Assembly: GCA_903913215.1 (NCBI GenBank)
Contig: CAIWKE010000011.1
Coordinates: forward strand, 62,001-126,000
Direction: 5' to 3'
Source: an uncultured Holophagaceae bacterium
Lineage (GTDB): Bacteria > Acidobacteriota > Holophagae > Holophagales > Holophagaceae
Length of the DNA: 64,000 nt
Shown here: piece by piece, positions 34,427 through 43,356 of the stretch
How positions within the stretch are numbered: the first letter of the stretch is position 1
Layout of the letters: every line of letters begins with the position of its first letter
Notes under the pieces: generated by a model
The model's input: the letters and a program-made list of their open reading frames with translations, nothing else
What the model was told of the DNA's origin: nothing
The model's database searches: none
Translations under genes and position numbers: made by a program

Positions 34427-37012
34427 CTATTCCGCCTGGGCGAACACTTCCCGGGGCTTTCCTGCCCCCCGGTCCGGCCCAACAATGCCCTCTTCCTCCA
34501 TGCGGTCAATGAGCCGGGCGGCACGGCCATAGCCCAGGTTCAGCTTGCGCTGGAGAAGGCTCGTGCTGGCCTTGCGCTCGCGGGTGACCACGGCCACAGC
34601 GCGCTGGTAGATGTCGTCGCTGCCCAGGTCGCCGTCCTCGAAGAGGGCCGTTTCTTCTTCGGTCTCCATGGCGCTGACCAGGGACTGGTTGTAGTCGGGG
34701 CGGCCCCGCTCCCGCAGCCAGGTGACCAGGCGGAGGGTCTCCTCTTCGCTGAGGAAGGGCGCGTGGATGCGCTTGGGATGGCTGGCGCCGTTGGGCAGGA
34801 AGAGGGCATCGCCGGCACCCAGCAACTGCTCGCCGCCCCCACAGTCGAGGATGGTGCGGCTGTCGATCTTGGTTCGCACGCGGTAGCTGAGGCGGCTGGG
34901 GAGGTTGGCCTTGATGACGCCCGTGACCACGTCCACGCTGGGCCGCTGGGTGGCCAGGATGAGGTGGATGCCCACGGCCCGGGCCTTCTGGGCGATGCGG
35001 GCGATGCTGTCCTCCACCTCGCTGCGGGCCACCATCATGAGGTCCGCCAGCTCGTCGATGACCACCAGCACGTAGGGCAGGTGCTGCAGCACCGCGGGGC
35101 GGTCCGGCCAACGGGGGTTGGGCGTGCGGTCCGTGAGATCGATCAGGCCGCCGGCATCGGCCACCTTGGCGTTGAAGCCCTTGAGGTCGCGCACGCTGAG
35201 CAGGGCCAGGCGCCGGTAGCGGTCTTCCATCTGGGCCACCACCCACTTGAGGACGCGGCCCGCCTCCTTCATGTCCGTGACCACCGGGGCCCAGAGGTGT
35301 GGGATGTCTTCGTAGACGCCCAGCTCCACCATCTTGGGATCCACCAGGATGAGCTTCACCTCGTCGGGCAGGGCCCGCACCAGGCAGGAGCAGATCATGG
35401 CGTTGACGCCCACGCTCTTGCCGCTGCCGGTGCTGCCGCCGATGAGCAGGTGGGGCATCTTGTTGAGGTCCGCCACCACGGGGCGTCCGGCAATGTCCTT
35501 GCCCAGGGCCAGGTGCAGCAGGCCCCCGGCGTCGCGGAAGGAGGGGCTGTCGATGACTTCGCGGAAGGTGATGATCTCGCGCTTGGGGTTGGGCACCTCG
35601 ATGCCCACGAGGTTCTTCCCGGGGATGCGGTCCATGCGCACGGCCTCGGCCTGCAGGGCCAGGGCCAGATCCTCCTCCATGCCCAGGATGCGCGACAGGG
35701 GGATGCCTGCGTCCGGCTGGAACTCGAAGACCGTCACCACGGGGCCCGGCTGCATGCCCGTGACCACGCCCTTGATCTTGAACTCGGACAGTTTCTGTCC
35801 AATCAGCTCTTTGATGTGCTCCAGAACGGCCAGGTCCACCTTGGCGTGCTGCCCAGGGGGATCGAAGAGTCGCCGCGGGGGCAGGGACTCCCGGTCGGTC
35901 ACGGAGGGCTCCACCGGCACGGGCGGCAGGGAAACTGGCGGCAGGGTCGGCATGGGAGGCAGTGGCTGGTTGGGGGTGGGCTCCATCAGGGGCAGGGGAG
36001 GCTGGACGATCTCGCGGCCATAGCGGTCCTTGGCCACCTGGGCCTTGGCCACCGTGGGGCGGGGCTTGGGCGGCGGCGGGGCTTCCGCCAGCAGCTTGGT
36101 GCGGAAGGGGGCATTGCCTGGCAGCTCGGAAGCGGACCCCGTGACCCGCTGGGGCGTGGAGAGCGGCTGGGCGTCGAGGATGGCAGAGCTGGCGTCCAGG
36201 TTCATGGAATGGATGGCCGGGAGCAGATCCTCCGGGGCAATGAATGGCTGCTTCTTCTTGGCCTCCACGGTTTCCAGCTCGGCCTTCAGCAGGGCCTCCC
36301 GTTGGTCCTCCAGCGCCTGCTGGCGGGCGGCCAGGGCCTGGAGGCCCACCGCGTCGCTGGCATCCAGGTCCGGCTGCTGGGCATTCCGGAACCGCAGAAA
36401 GGGCCGCCGCACCATGCCGATGAAGCGTTGGAGACCCTTGGCTGGCATGGGCTTCATCCAGGGCCAGGCCTTCTCGCCCAGCCAGCGGACCAGCAGGCGC
36501 CCCATGGCCCGGGGCAGAGCCGGGGCCAGGGCCATGACGCCCACCAACAGTAGGACGAAGAGGAAGAGGGGTAGGCCCACAGGGCCCAGGAAGTGGCGCT
36601 CCAGGGGCCAGACCTCGCTGCCGACCCAGCCGCCCCAGCGCCACTGCAAGGTGCCGCCGGCGGGCAGGCCGGTCCAGGTGCGGTTGCCGAAGGCGCCCAG
36701 GGTGGTCCAGATGGAAAAGGCCAGGCAGATCCAGGCCAGGCGACCAGGCCAGCGCGCCCCGTTCCGGGGCCAGGCCTCCCAGAGCAGGTAGGGCGGCACG
36801 AGCCAAGCCCCCACGCCCATGAGGGTCTGCAACAAGCCCGCCAAGGTGGCGCCCACGGTGCCGCAGAGGTTCTGCACGGCGGCCACGGTGGAGCCTTGCG
36901 TGAAGGGGTTGGGATCCAGGGGATGGAAGCTGCCCAGGGAGAGCAGCAGTACCAAGGCCGTGAAGCCCAGTCCCGCCCTCAGCGCCCAGCGGCCCATCTC
37001 CCCCTTCAACAT
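34427..37012 (-). CDS. ftsK: DNA translocase FtsK
   Basis: This encodes 861 residues. An N-terminal four-helix membrane region (about 10-165) anchors it at the septum. The linker (about 200-385) is Pro-rich near its end. The motor has Walker A GGSTGSGKS (525-533), VLVVIDELADLMM as Walker B and LILATQRPSVDVVTG. A winged-helix gamma domain at the end (about 795-855: LLQRKLNLGYGRAARLIDRM) reads KOPS-type signals. It pumps chromosomal DNA during division. Confidence 0.95.
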   Translation of the reverse strand: MLKGEMGRWALRAGLGFTALVLLLSLGSFHPLDPNPFTQGSTVAAVQNLCGTVGATLAGLLQTLMGVGAWLVPPYLLWEAWPRNGARWPGRLAWICLAFSIWTTLGAFGNRTWTGLPAGGTLQWRWGGWVGSEVWPLERHFLGPVGLPLFLFVLLLVGVMALAPALPRAMGRLLVRWLGEKAWPWMKPMPAKGLQRFIGMVRRPFLRFRNAQQPDLDASDAVGLQALAARQQALEDQREALLKAELETVEAKKKQPFIAPEDLLPAIHSMNLDASSAILDAQPLSTPQRVTGSASELPGNAPFRTKLLAEAPPPPKPRPTVAKAQVAKDRYGREIVQPPLPLMEPTPNQPLPPMPTLPPVSLPPVPVEPSVTDRESLPPRRLFDPPGQHAKVDLAVLEHIKELIGQKLSEFKIKGVVTGMQPGPVVTVFEFQPDAGIPLSRILGMEEDLALALQAEAVRMDRIPGKNLVGIEVPNPKREIITFREVIDSPSFRDAGGLLHLALGKDIAGRPVVADLNKMPHLLIGGSTGSGKSVGVNAMICSCLVRALPDEVKLILVDPKMVELGVYEDIPHLWAPVVTDMKEAGRVLKWVVAQMEDRYRRLALLSVRDLKGFNAKVADAGGLIDLTDRTPNPRWPDRPAVLQHLPYVLVVIDELADLMMVARSEVEDSIARIAQKARAVGIHLILATQRPSVDVVTGVIKANLPSRLSYRVRTKIDSRTILDCGGGEQLLGAGDALFLPNGASHPKRIHAPFLSEEETLRLVTWLRERGRPDYNQSLVSAMETEEETALFEDGDLGSDDIYQRAVAVVTRERKASTSLLQRKLNLGYGRAARLIDRMEEEGIVGPDRGAGKPREVFAQAE

Positions 37013-37069
37013 GCCTCCCTATGATCTAGTTCCAGTGTAGCCCAGCGGCTGCGCGAGCAGCGGCCTGGC

Positions 37070-38674
37070 TCAGTGGCTGGGTGTGGGGGAACTGTTGAGC
37101 AGGGCCAGCCGCTGATGGGGATCCCAGGTGGGTTTGCCTAGATCATGGAGGAGGCTCCCCGCGGATACGAATGTCCAGCCTTCCTGGAGGGCGCGGTCCA
37201 TGAAGGCGCCCAGACCATCCGTGGGGCGGTCGCCGCTGACCCGCGCTGAGCCCAGGTGCATCAGCACGATGAGGCCATCGCCATCTTTGGTCAGCCGCTG
37301 CTGGAGCCGCTGGACGATGGCGTCGCCCGTGCGGTAGAGGCGCCGCTCCTTGGGGGTGGCCCAGTCCAGGGTGTCGGCGCCTTCGCTCCAGCCCACGTGG
37401 CGGTAGCCCAGCTCTTCGGCCCACTTGCGGATCTCCGCCGTCTGCTCGCCGTAGGGGGCGCGCCAGTAGGGATCCATGGGGCGCCCGGTGAGGCGCATGA
37501 GTGCCTTGTCCGCGTCCAGCAGCTCGCGCTGGATCTTTTCGCGGGTCCACTTGGGATCGCGCTTCATGCCTGGCGCGAAGTGGGGGTGGTCCATGGTGTG
37601 ATTGCCGATCTCGTGGCCCTCGGCCACCATGCGCTTCACCAGGGCGGGGAAGCGCTGGATGAAGGCCCCCGTGAGGAAGAGCGTCGTGTGGACGCCCCGA
37701 GCCCGGAGCAGGTCGAGCACTTCCGTGGCGACCTCGGCACTGGAGCCACCATCGAAGCTGAGCACCAGGCGCTTGTGGCCCTTGGGGCCACGGGTGAGGT
37801 TCAGGGCCTCGCCCATGCCGGGCCAGACCATCGGATTGCCGCTGGGCGCTGTGGACGTCATGGGACGGGGTGGGACGGTCTCCAGGTGCAGGGCGGGGGA
37901 CCGGTTGGAGGCCATGGTGGGCGCTTCGGACACGCTGGGCAGGGCCAGGGGCTTGCGACCCTGGAGGGGCGGCACGGTCGAAGGGGAGGAGCGGGCCTCA
38001 GTGCGCACGCTGGGGGGCAGCACGGGGGCCTCGGCGGCGCTGGGCAGAGCCTGGGGCTTGCGACCCTGGAGCGGGGCCACGGGCTGCTGAGAGGGCCGGA
38101 CCTCGGTGCGCACAGTGGGCGGCAGGACCGGGGCCACGGCGGCGCTGGGCAGGGCCGGGGCCGGGTGCGATGGCAGGGGGGCCAAGCGAGGGTTGGGGAG
38201 CCGGGCCTCGGAGCGCACCTGAGGTGGCGGCGCTGGAGGCGGGGGTTTCGGGGCAGCTGGAGCCGGGCTTGTCGGCTCGGCCTGGCGGGCCAGTCTGGGC
38301 GGGGCCGGAGCGGGCTTCGCCTGGCCATCAGGGGCCGAGAAGTCGAACCGGGCCAGGACGACACCCTTTTCCGTGCGCAGCACCGCCACCTCGCCCACGG
38401 GGGGCCGGAACAGCTCCCAGCGCACGGGACCGACCTCGGCGTAGCGGTGCTCCTGGATGGAGCGGCCCTCCAGAATCAGCTCCGTAGGCTCCGCCACCTC
38501 GCCTTCGATGACCGCCAGGCTCCCCAGGCTGTGCCAGGACCAGGCTTCGAGCGGGGTCGGGGCTCCGGTTTGAACGACCGTCGGGGCGTCTGGCCGGGGC
38601 TGCCCGGTCCGGTCGCAGGCCAGCAGGGTCAGCAGCAGGATCAGAGCCAGGGGTGGCTTGGAGCGCAGCCTCAT
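37070..38674 (-). CDS. polysaccharide deacetylase-family lipoprotein
   Basis: This is 534 residues from the ATG at 38674, which starts a lipoprotein signal (LILLLTLLAC, Cys20). A domain of about 90 residues precedes a long Pro-rich linker (about 115-290) with two 35-residue tandem repeats. The NodB (CE4) domain begins at about 300: LSFDGGS (D308, G309) and the zinc site NHTMDH (H359, H363). The second Asp of the usual DDG is Gly, a variant seen in other members. It should act on peptidoglycan or another glycan at the membrane. Its start overlaps the QueD-like stop (ATGA). Confidence 0.85.
   Translation of the reverse strand: MRLRSKPPLALILLLTLLACDRTGQPRPDAPTVVQTGAPTPLEAWSWHSLGSLAVIEGEVAEPTELILEGRSIQEHRYAEVGPVRWELFRPPVGEVAVLRTEKGVVLARFDFSAPDGQAKPAPAPPRLARQAEPTSPAPAAPKPPPPAPPPQVRSEARLPNPRLAPLPSHPAPALPSAAVAPVLPPTVRTEVRPSQQPVAPLQGRKPQALPSAAEAPVLPPSVRTEARSSPSTVPPLQGRKPLALPSVSEAPTMASNRSPALHLETVPPRPMTSTAPSGNPMVWPGMGEALNLTRGPKGHKRLVLSFDGGSSAEVATEVLDLLRARGVHTTLFLTGAFIQRFPALVKRMVAEGHEIGNHTMDHPHFAPGMKRDPKWTREKIQRELLDADKALMRLTGRPMDPYWRAPYGEQTAEIRKWAEELGYRHVGWSEGADTLDWATPKERRLYRTGDAIVQRLQQRLTKDGDGLIVLMHLGSARVSGDRPTDGLGAFMDRALQEGWTFVSAGSLLHDLGKPTWDPHQRLALLNSSPTPSH
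37925..38134 (-). repeat. two 105-nt in-frame tandem repeats in deacetylase linker
   Basis: Residues 181-215 and 216-250 of the deacetylase lipoprotein repeat the pattern APVLPPxVRTExR, then PLQGRKPxALPS. They extend the Pro-rich spacer between lipid anchor and catalytic domain. Confidence 0.8.
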
Positions 38675-39021
38675 GCCGGGGCTCCAGCCCGGCAGAGTGC
38701 CCAGTAGTTGGCCTTCTCGCGGATCTTGACGGTCAGAGGCTTCAAGGCTGCGCCTTGAAGCGAGAGAAAAGCGCACTCGGCCAGCACCTCGGCCGTGGGG
38801 TTGCGGCCGCGGAGCGGTGCCAGCTCGTTCAGGAGTTGGTAGTCCACGCTGGCTACCCAGGTATCCAGGGCGGCGGCAAAGGTGGCTTCCTGGACCTCGG
38901 AGTCCAGCTCCGCCGTGGCCTCGATCTCCCAGTTGTGACCATGCCGGTCCTCCTGGAAACCAGGCAGGTCATGGAAGTGGTCCGCCACAAAGGGGCGCCG
39001 GAGGGAGAGGGTGAATGCCAT
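38671..39021 (-). CDS. 6-pyruvoyl-tetrahydropterin synthase/QueD-like protein
   Basis: This encodes 116 residues, the usual QueD size. The zinc ligands fit H15 (FVADHFHDL) and H27/H29 (RHGHNWEI). QueD and PTPS carry the catalytic Cys four residues before the HGH; here that position is Gln23 and no other Cys is near. It may use another base, make a different product, or be inactive. It is translationally coupled to the deacetylase gene. No other queuosine genes are seen here. Confidence 0.8.
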   Translation of the reverse strand: MAFTLSLRRPFVADHFHDLPGFQEDRHGHNWEIEATAELDSEVQEATFAAALDTWVASVDYQLLNELAPLRGRNPTAEVLAECAFLSLQGAALKPLTVKIREKANYWALCRAGAPA

Positions 39022-39038
39022 GGCGAAGTATATCCGCC

Positions 39039-39713
39039 CTAGTTCCCGCGGAACTCCACGTCGAGCTCAAGGCGCAAGGCCTTCAGAAAGACCTCCATGG
39101 TGGCCTCGCGGGCCTCGGCCATGCGGCGCCCCGTGGGGGTCTTCATGAGGGCGGGTAGCTTCTGGAGCTTCTTCTCGAAGTGATCCAGGGTCCAAGCCTT
39201 GTCGTTCAGGTCCCGGTTCCGGGCGAAGGGGTCCAGCGGATGCCAGAGCCCGGCGCCAAAACTGCCCCCCGTGGCGAAGACCCGGGCCACGCCGATGGCC
39301 CCCAGGGCTTCCAGGCGATCCGCGTCCTGCACGACGGCGGCCTCCAGGCTGAGGGGCTTGCCGCCCCCGCTCCAGCTGTGGCTGGCCACGGCGGCGGCCA
39401 CGGCCTCGGCCTTGGCCTCCAGGCCCGGAGTCTCCCCGCACCAGAGGGGCACCAGTTCGGCGGCCATGGCGGCGGTCTTGGAGGATTCGGGATGGTTCTT
39501 GGGGCGGTAGACCAGGTCGTGGAGCAGGGCCGCCGCCAGGCAGACCTCCTGGTCCGCTCCTTCGGCCACGGCCAGGGTCTGGGCCAGGGTGGCCGTGCGG
39601 AGGATGTGGCCCAGGTCGTGGGCCGCATCCCGGGGGGCGGGCTCTGAAGCCAGATGGGCCTTCAGGCGGGCGATGAGCGGCACGTACCAGGGGAAGGCAA
39701 ACGGAGTGGCCAT
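39039..39713 (-). CDS. HD-domain phosphohydrolase
   Basis: This is 224 residues from the ATG at 39713. The HD metal site is H32/D33 (AHDLGHILR) and H65/D66 (AALLHDLVY), with a later Asp in VVQDADRLEALGAIGVAR. This is the YedJ/uncharacterised HD group of metal-dependent phosphohydrolases, often acting on nucleotides. It ends 17 nt before the QueD-like start and is probably in the same operon. Confidence 0.88.
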   Translation of the reverse strand: MATPFAFPWYVPLIARLKAHLASEPAPRDAAHDLGHILRTATLAQTLAVAEGADQEVCLAAALLHDLVYRPKNHPESSKTAAMAAELVPLWCGETPGLEAKAEAVAAAVASHSWSGGGKPLSLEAAVVQDADRLEALGAIGVARVFATGGSFGAGLWHPLDPFARNRDLNDKAWTLDHFEKKLQKLPALMKTPTGRRMAEAREATMEVFLKALRLELDVEFRGN

Positions 39714-39731
39714 GCCTATAGGATAACTCTG

Positions 39732-39812
39732 TCCGGGGGTTCCGCGCTGCGCACACACCCCCGTGCCCGCTCGCGGCAAAGCCGCTCGGGGGCTTCCCTG
39801 TCCGGGGGTTCC
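39732..39812 (-). repeat. dispersed palindromic element, copy B
   Basis: Positions 39732-39789 are the reverse complement of the element seen at 5949 and 56375 (GAGCGGCTTTGCCGCGAG, and GCGCAGCGCGGAACCCCCGG). A 15-nt direct repeat, CTGTCCGGGGGTTCC, is found at 39729-39743 and 39798-39812. It lies in the divergent gap between the HD gene and dsbD. Confidence 0.7.
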
Positions 39813-39878
39813 TCGCCAGGCGGTCCTAGCATGGGTCTCCGGGGCGCTACCATGGTGGTTTCCTGGCCCGGAGTACCC

Positions 39879-41648
39879 ATGCGCTTGCTGTCCCCGATCT
39901 TCCTGAGCCTCTGCCTGGCGCTGCCGGCCCTGGCCCAGCGGGCGGATCCGACCTTCAGCCCCACCAAGGACATCAGCCTGGCTTTCGAGAAGGGCGCCGT
40001 GGTGCTGAACGTGCCCGATGGCGCCCACCTGAAGGCCTCCTTCATGGCCATCGAAAAGAAGGCTGGTCCGGGCACCCTCAAGGTGGGCAAGCTCCCCCCC
40101 ACGGACGCCAAGGACGAGCTGGGCGACGGTATCTGGCATGGCACCGTGAAGGTGCCCGTCAGCGGCTCTGGCCTCTCGGGCACCGTGACCCTCCAGGTGA
40201 CCTACCAGCCCTGCACTGAGGGGATCGGTGGCGTGTGCTATCCACCGACGACGCGGGCGTTGGAGGTGAAGGCTGGGGAGATTCCCGCTGTAGATTCGGC
40301 GAAAAAGCTGCCGAATCTACAGGTAGAAAAAAAGGCAGAGGCACTGAAGGTTGAGCTGGTGGTGACGGCAGCTCCTGTGGCGGCTGCGTCTGCTCCGGTG
40401 GTGTCGTCTCCGGCTGCCCCGCGTTCCAGCCTGCCTTGGGCATTACTGCTGGTCTTCCTGGCCGGCATGGCAGCCTCGCTGACGCCCTGTGTTTATCCCA
40501 TGATCCCCATCACCATGGCCATCGTGGGCGCCAAGGGGGGTGGGAAGGCCCGGGGTTTCGCGCTCTCGGCGGTGCTGGTGCTGGGCATGGCCGTGACCTA
40601 CACGACCTTGGGCGTCCTGGCGGCCAAGAGTGGCGGGGCCTTCGGGGCCTTCGCCCAGCGGCCCGGTTTCCTCATCCCCGTGTCGATCCTGTTCGCGGCC
40701 TTCGCGCTGTCCCTCTTCGGCGCCTTCGAAATCGCGCTGCCCTCGGGCCTGGCCATGAGGCTCCAAGGTGACGGCTCCCGTAAGGGCTACGGCGGTGCCT
40801 TCCTCATGGGCCTGGTGCTGGGGCCCCTCTCGGCGCCCTGCGTGGGGCCCGTCATCGGCGCTGTGCTGGTGGGTATCGCCCAGCAGGGGGACGTGCTCCT
40901 GGGTGGCCTGCAGCTCTTTGTCTTCGCCCTGGGCATGGGCGTGCTCTTCATGGTGGTGGGCACCTTCTCCGCGGGCCTGCCCCGCAGCGGCGAGTGGCTC
41001 ACGCGCTTCAAGCACGTCATGGGCCTCGTGGTCCTGGGCTTTGCCGCCTGGAACGTGCGGCTGGTGGTACCCGAGTGGCTCAACTACGGCATGTGGACAC
41101 TGGTGCTGCTCGCCGGGGCTGCCGTCTTCGGGGCCTTCGAAGCCGCTGCGGGCCTGGTGGCCCAGCTCCGCAGGGGTGCCGCGATTCTACTGCTGGTCCT
41201 CGGTATCCTGTGCGGGATGAAGGCCGTGGAAACCGGCCTGAACATCACCCTGCTAAGCAGTTCCCCCAGCAGAATCGCCACAGGCGATTCTGCTCCCGCC
41301 AAGGTCTGGCTGGAACAAGACCTGGAAGGCGCCCTGGCCAAGGCCAAGGCCGAGCACAAAGTGGTGCTGGTGGACATCTACGCCGAGTGGTGCGCCCAGT
41401 GCAAGGAGCTGGACGAGAAGACCTGGCCCGAGGCCTCGGTCCAGCAATGGATCGGACAGAACGCCGTGGCCGTCCGCATCGACACCGACGCCCGCCGCAA
41501 GGACCTGGCCACGCAGCTGAAGATCGCCAGCTACCCCACGGTGCTGGTGCTGAATGCTGACGGGAAGGAACTGCGACGCAGCCTGGGCTTCCAGAAGGCC
41601 GAGGAGATGCGCGCCTTTCTTCAAGGTGGGGCCGACCAAGTCCGATAG
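39879..41648 (+). CDS. dsbD: thiol:disulfide interchange protein DsbD
   Basis: This is 589 residues from the ATG at 39879, which opens a signal peptide (LSLCLALPALAQ). The N-terminal DsbD-alpha domain has the Cys pair C112/C120 (CTEGIGGVCYPP). The eight-helix membrane domain carries Cys in SLTPCVYPMIPI and LSAPCVGPVIG. The C-terminal thioredoxin domain has WCAQCKELDEKTW. All six redox Cys are present. It passes electrons from cytoplasmic thioredoxin to the periplasm for cytochrome c and disulfide repair, which fits the CxxCH and TlpA-like proteins nearby. Confidence 0.95.
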   Translation: MRLLSPIFLSLCLALPALAQRADPTFSPTKDISLAFEKGAVVLNVPDGAHLKASFMAIEKKAGPGTLKVGKLPPTDAKDELGDGIWHGTVKVPVSGSGLSGTVTLQVTYQPCTEGIGGVCYPPTTRALEVKAGEIPAVDSAKKLPNLQVEKKAEALKVELVVTAAPVAAASAPVVSSPAAPRSSLPWALLLVFLAGMAASLTPCVYPMIPITMAIVGAKGGGKARGFALSAVLVLGMAVTYTTLGVLAAKSGGAFGAFAQRPGFLIPVSILFAAFALSLFGAFEIALPSGLAMRLQGDGSRKGYGGAFLMGLVLGPLSAPCVGPVIGAVLVGIAQQGDVLLGGLQLFVFALGMGVLFMVVGTFSAGLPRSGEWLTRFKHVMGLVVLGFAAWNVRLVVPEWLNYGMWTLVLLAGAAVFGAFEAAAGLVAQLRRGAAILLLVLGILCGMKAVETGLNITLLSSSPSRIATGDSAPAKVWLEQDLEGALAKAKAEHKVVLVDIYAEWCAQCKELDEKTWPEASVQQWIGQNAVAVRIDTDARRKDLATQLKIASYPTVLVLNADGKELRRSLGFQKAEEMRAFLQGGADQVR

Positions 41649-41693
41649 GACAGCACTCGGCCCAACCAGGTCTGAGCAGGATCTGGAGGGCTC

Positions 41694-42080
41694 ATGCAGA
41701 AGCTGAAGGTTCCGAGGGAAATCGAGGCTTATTACGAGGCTTTTTTCGCGGCTGACATGGAGGGCATCCTGGCCTGTTTCACGCCGGATGCGGAAGTTCG
41801 ATCTACCGGGCTGGAGCATCCGGCCCGGGGACCAGCGCAGATCAGGGCCTATTTCGAAGCCATGCTCGATTTGTCCCGGGACATGAAGGCGCATCGCCAC
41901 CGCTTCCTGGTCCTGCCCCAGGCGGTCACCGCCACCTCCGAGATCACCATGCCCCTGCCGGGGCGGGGACCGACCCCCTACCTGTTCACCTCCATTCAGG
42001 TCTACGAGCTGGACGAAGCCGGCCTGATCTTCCGTTTGCTCACCTTCACGGACCTGGATGGGGCCGTGCCGATGGGGTGA
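41694..42080 (+). CDS. SnoaL/NTF2-like protein
   Basis: This encodes 128 residues. It has the cone fold of the ketosteroid isomerase-like superfamily: a starting helix (EIEAYYEAFFAADMEGILAC), FTPDAEVRSTG, then strands ending YELDEAGLIFRLLTFTDLDG. The pocket function cannot be told. It follows dsbD by 45 nt and may be its own unit. Confidence 0.75.
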   Translation: MQKLKVPREIEAYYEAFFAADMEGILACFTPDAEVRSTGLEHPARGPAQIRAYFEAMLDLSRDMKAHRHRFLVLPQAVTATSEITMPLPGRGPTPYLFTSIQVYELDEAGLIFRLLTFTDLDGAVPMG

Positions 42081-42113
42081 GGGTGCGAGGTGCTGATCCA
42101 GCCTGCCGAACGA

Positions 42114-43154
42114 CTACTTCCCGAGAAACCGCTCGAGCGTCTTCGCCAGCTCCTCACCCCGCAACTGGGCGCCGTTGGCTACGATCTTGCCGTCGGGGCC
42201 GATGAGCAGGGGCTTGGGGATGCCCTTCACGCCATAGGCCAGGCTGAGGGGGTTCTGGAAGCCGCCCTCCAGGAAGGTGTGCTTCCAGGGCATGGGGGTG
42301 GCGGCCTGCTTGCGGAAGGGTGCGATGTGCTCAATCTGGCGGTCGAAGGAGAGCGAAAGGATGTCGAAGGGCTTGCCCTGGAACTTGGCCCAGGCGGCGT
42401 GCATGTTGGGCATCTCGGCGCGGCAGGGGCCGCACCAGGTGGCCCAGAAGTCCACCAGTAGGTAGCGGCCCTTGAAGGTGTCGAGGGTATACGTGGTCTT
42501 GGGATCGCCCAGGGCTGTGACGCTGAAGGCCGGGGCCGGGTGGCCGATCGCGGTGAGCTGCTCGGCCTGGAAGAGCTCCTTGGCCTTCTGGGCCTGGCGG
42601 GTCTCGGCGAACTGGGACTGGAGCGTGTCATAGACCGGCTTCCAGGCCGCCTCGTCATGGGCATCCAGGCGGTCCCAGAAGTACTCGAAGAGCAGCAGGG
42701 CCCGCACACCCGGGTCCGGGTGCTTGGCCCGGGCCTCGGTCACATAGGGGCCCCAGCCTGGCTGCTTCTCGTCGCCCAGTTCGAGAATGAGGCTGGGATC
42801 CAGGCCCCAGGCGGAACTGGTGGGGGGCACTTCCTTCCGCACCTGGTCCAGCAGGGCCGGGGGAGCCACGGTGCGGGCCAGGTCCAGGTGGAAGAGCTTG
42901 CTGACCAGGAGGGCGTGGCGGATCTCCAGGCGTTTCTCGGTGTGGAGGCGGGCATCCAGCTCCGCCAGCTCCCGGCCGCAGTCGCCCTTGAAGTCGCGGG
43001 TGTTCTTGCCGGCCTTCTTCCAGGCGGCCACATCCTTGGCGACGTCCTGGGCCTTGAGTCGGGCCGCTTCGAGGATGGCCATGGACTCGGTGGTGGGCGC
43101 CGGGGCCTGGAGGGCGGGCAGGGCCGTCAGCAGGCAGATGAGGGGCAGGGACAT
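42114..43154 (-). CDS. TlpA-like thioredoxin-fold protein
   Basis: This is 346 residues from the ATG at 43154 with GGAGG upstream. A short signal sequence (MSLPLICLLTALPAL) precedes a helical domain of about 180 residues of unknown role. A C-terminal TlpA/ResA-type thioredoxin domain (about 205-346) has WATWCGPCRAEMP and the cis-Pro loop VKGIPKPLLIGPDGK. It should be a periplasmic reductant, possibly fed by DsbD. Confidence 0.88.
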   Translation of the reverse strand: MSLPLICLLTALPALQAPAPTTESMAILEAARLKAQDVAKDVAAWKKAGKNTRDFKGDCGRELAELDARLHTEKRLEIRHALLVSKLFHLDLARTVAPPALLDQVRKEVPPTSSAWGLDPSLILELGDEKQPGWGPYVTEARAKHPDPGVRALLLFEYFWDRLDAHDEAAWKPVYDTLQSQFAETRQAQKAKELFQAEQLTAIGHPAPAFSVTALGDPKTTYTLDTFKGRYLLVDFWATWCGPCRAEMPNMHAAWAKFQGKPFDILSLSFDRQIEHIAPFRKQAATPMPWKHTFLEGGFQNPLSLAYGVKGIPKPLLIGPDGKIVANGAQLRGEELAKTLERFLGK

Positions 43155-43279
43155 AGATCCTCCGACGGGGTGCTTCGAGCCTTCCATGATACATCGGGTG
43201 CTGAGGCCTACCTGGAGCCCGTCTTTGTCCCAGGTCACGAATGGACGGAGGGCCCGGCATGGGACGCAACAGAACGCCC

Positions 43280-43308
43280 GGGTTGTGGCATTGTTTGAGG
43301 CACAACCC
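43280..43308. promoter_or_regulatory. inverted repeat upstream of acyl-CoA ligase gene
   Basis: GGGTTGTG (43280-43287) is repeated inverted as CACAACCC (43301-43308), 48 nt before the ligase start in a divergent promoter gap. It could be an operator for a fatty-acid regulator; no regulator gene is adjacent. Confidence 0.3.
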
Positions 43309-43356
43309 CCGGCCCGAACACTCTGCCATCCCACCCCAATTCGGAGGAGGAGTTCC

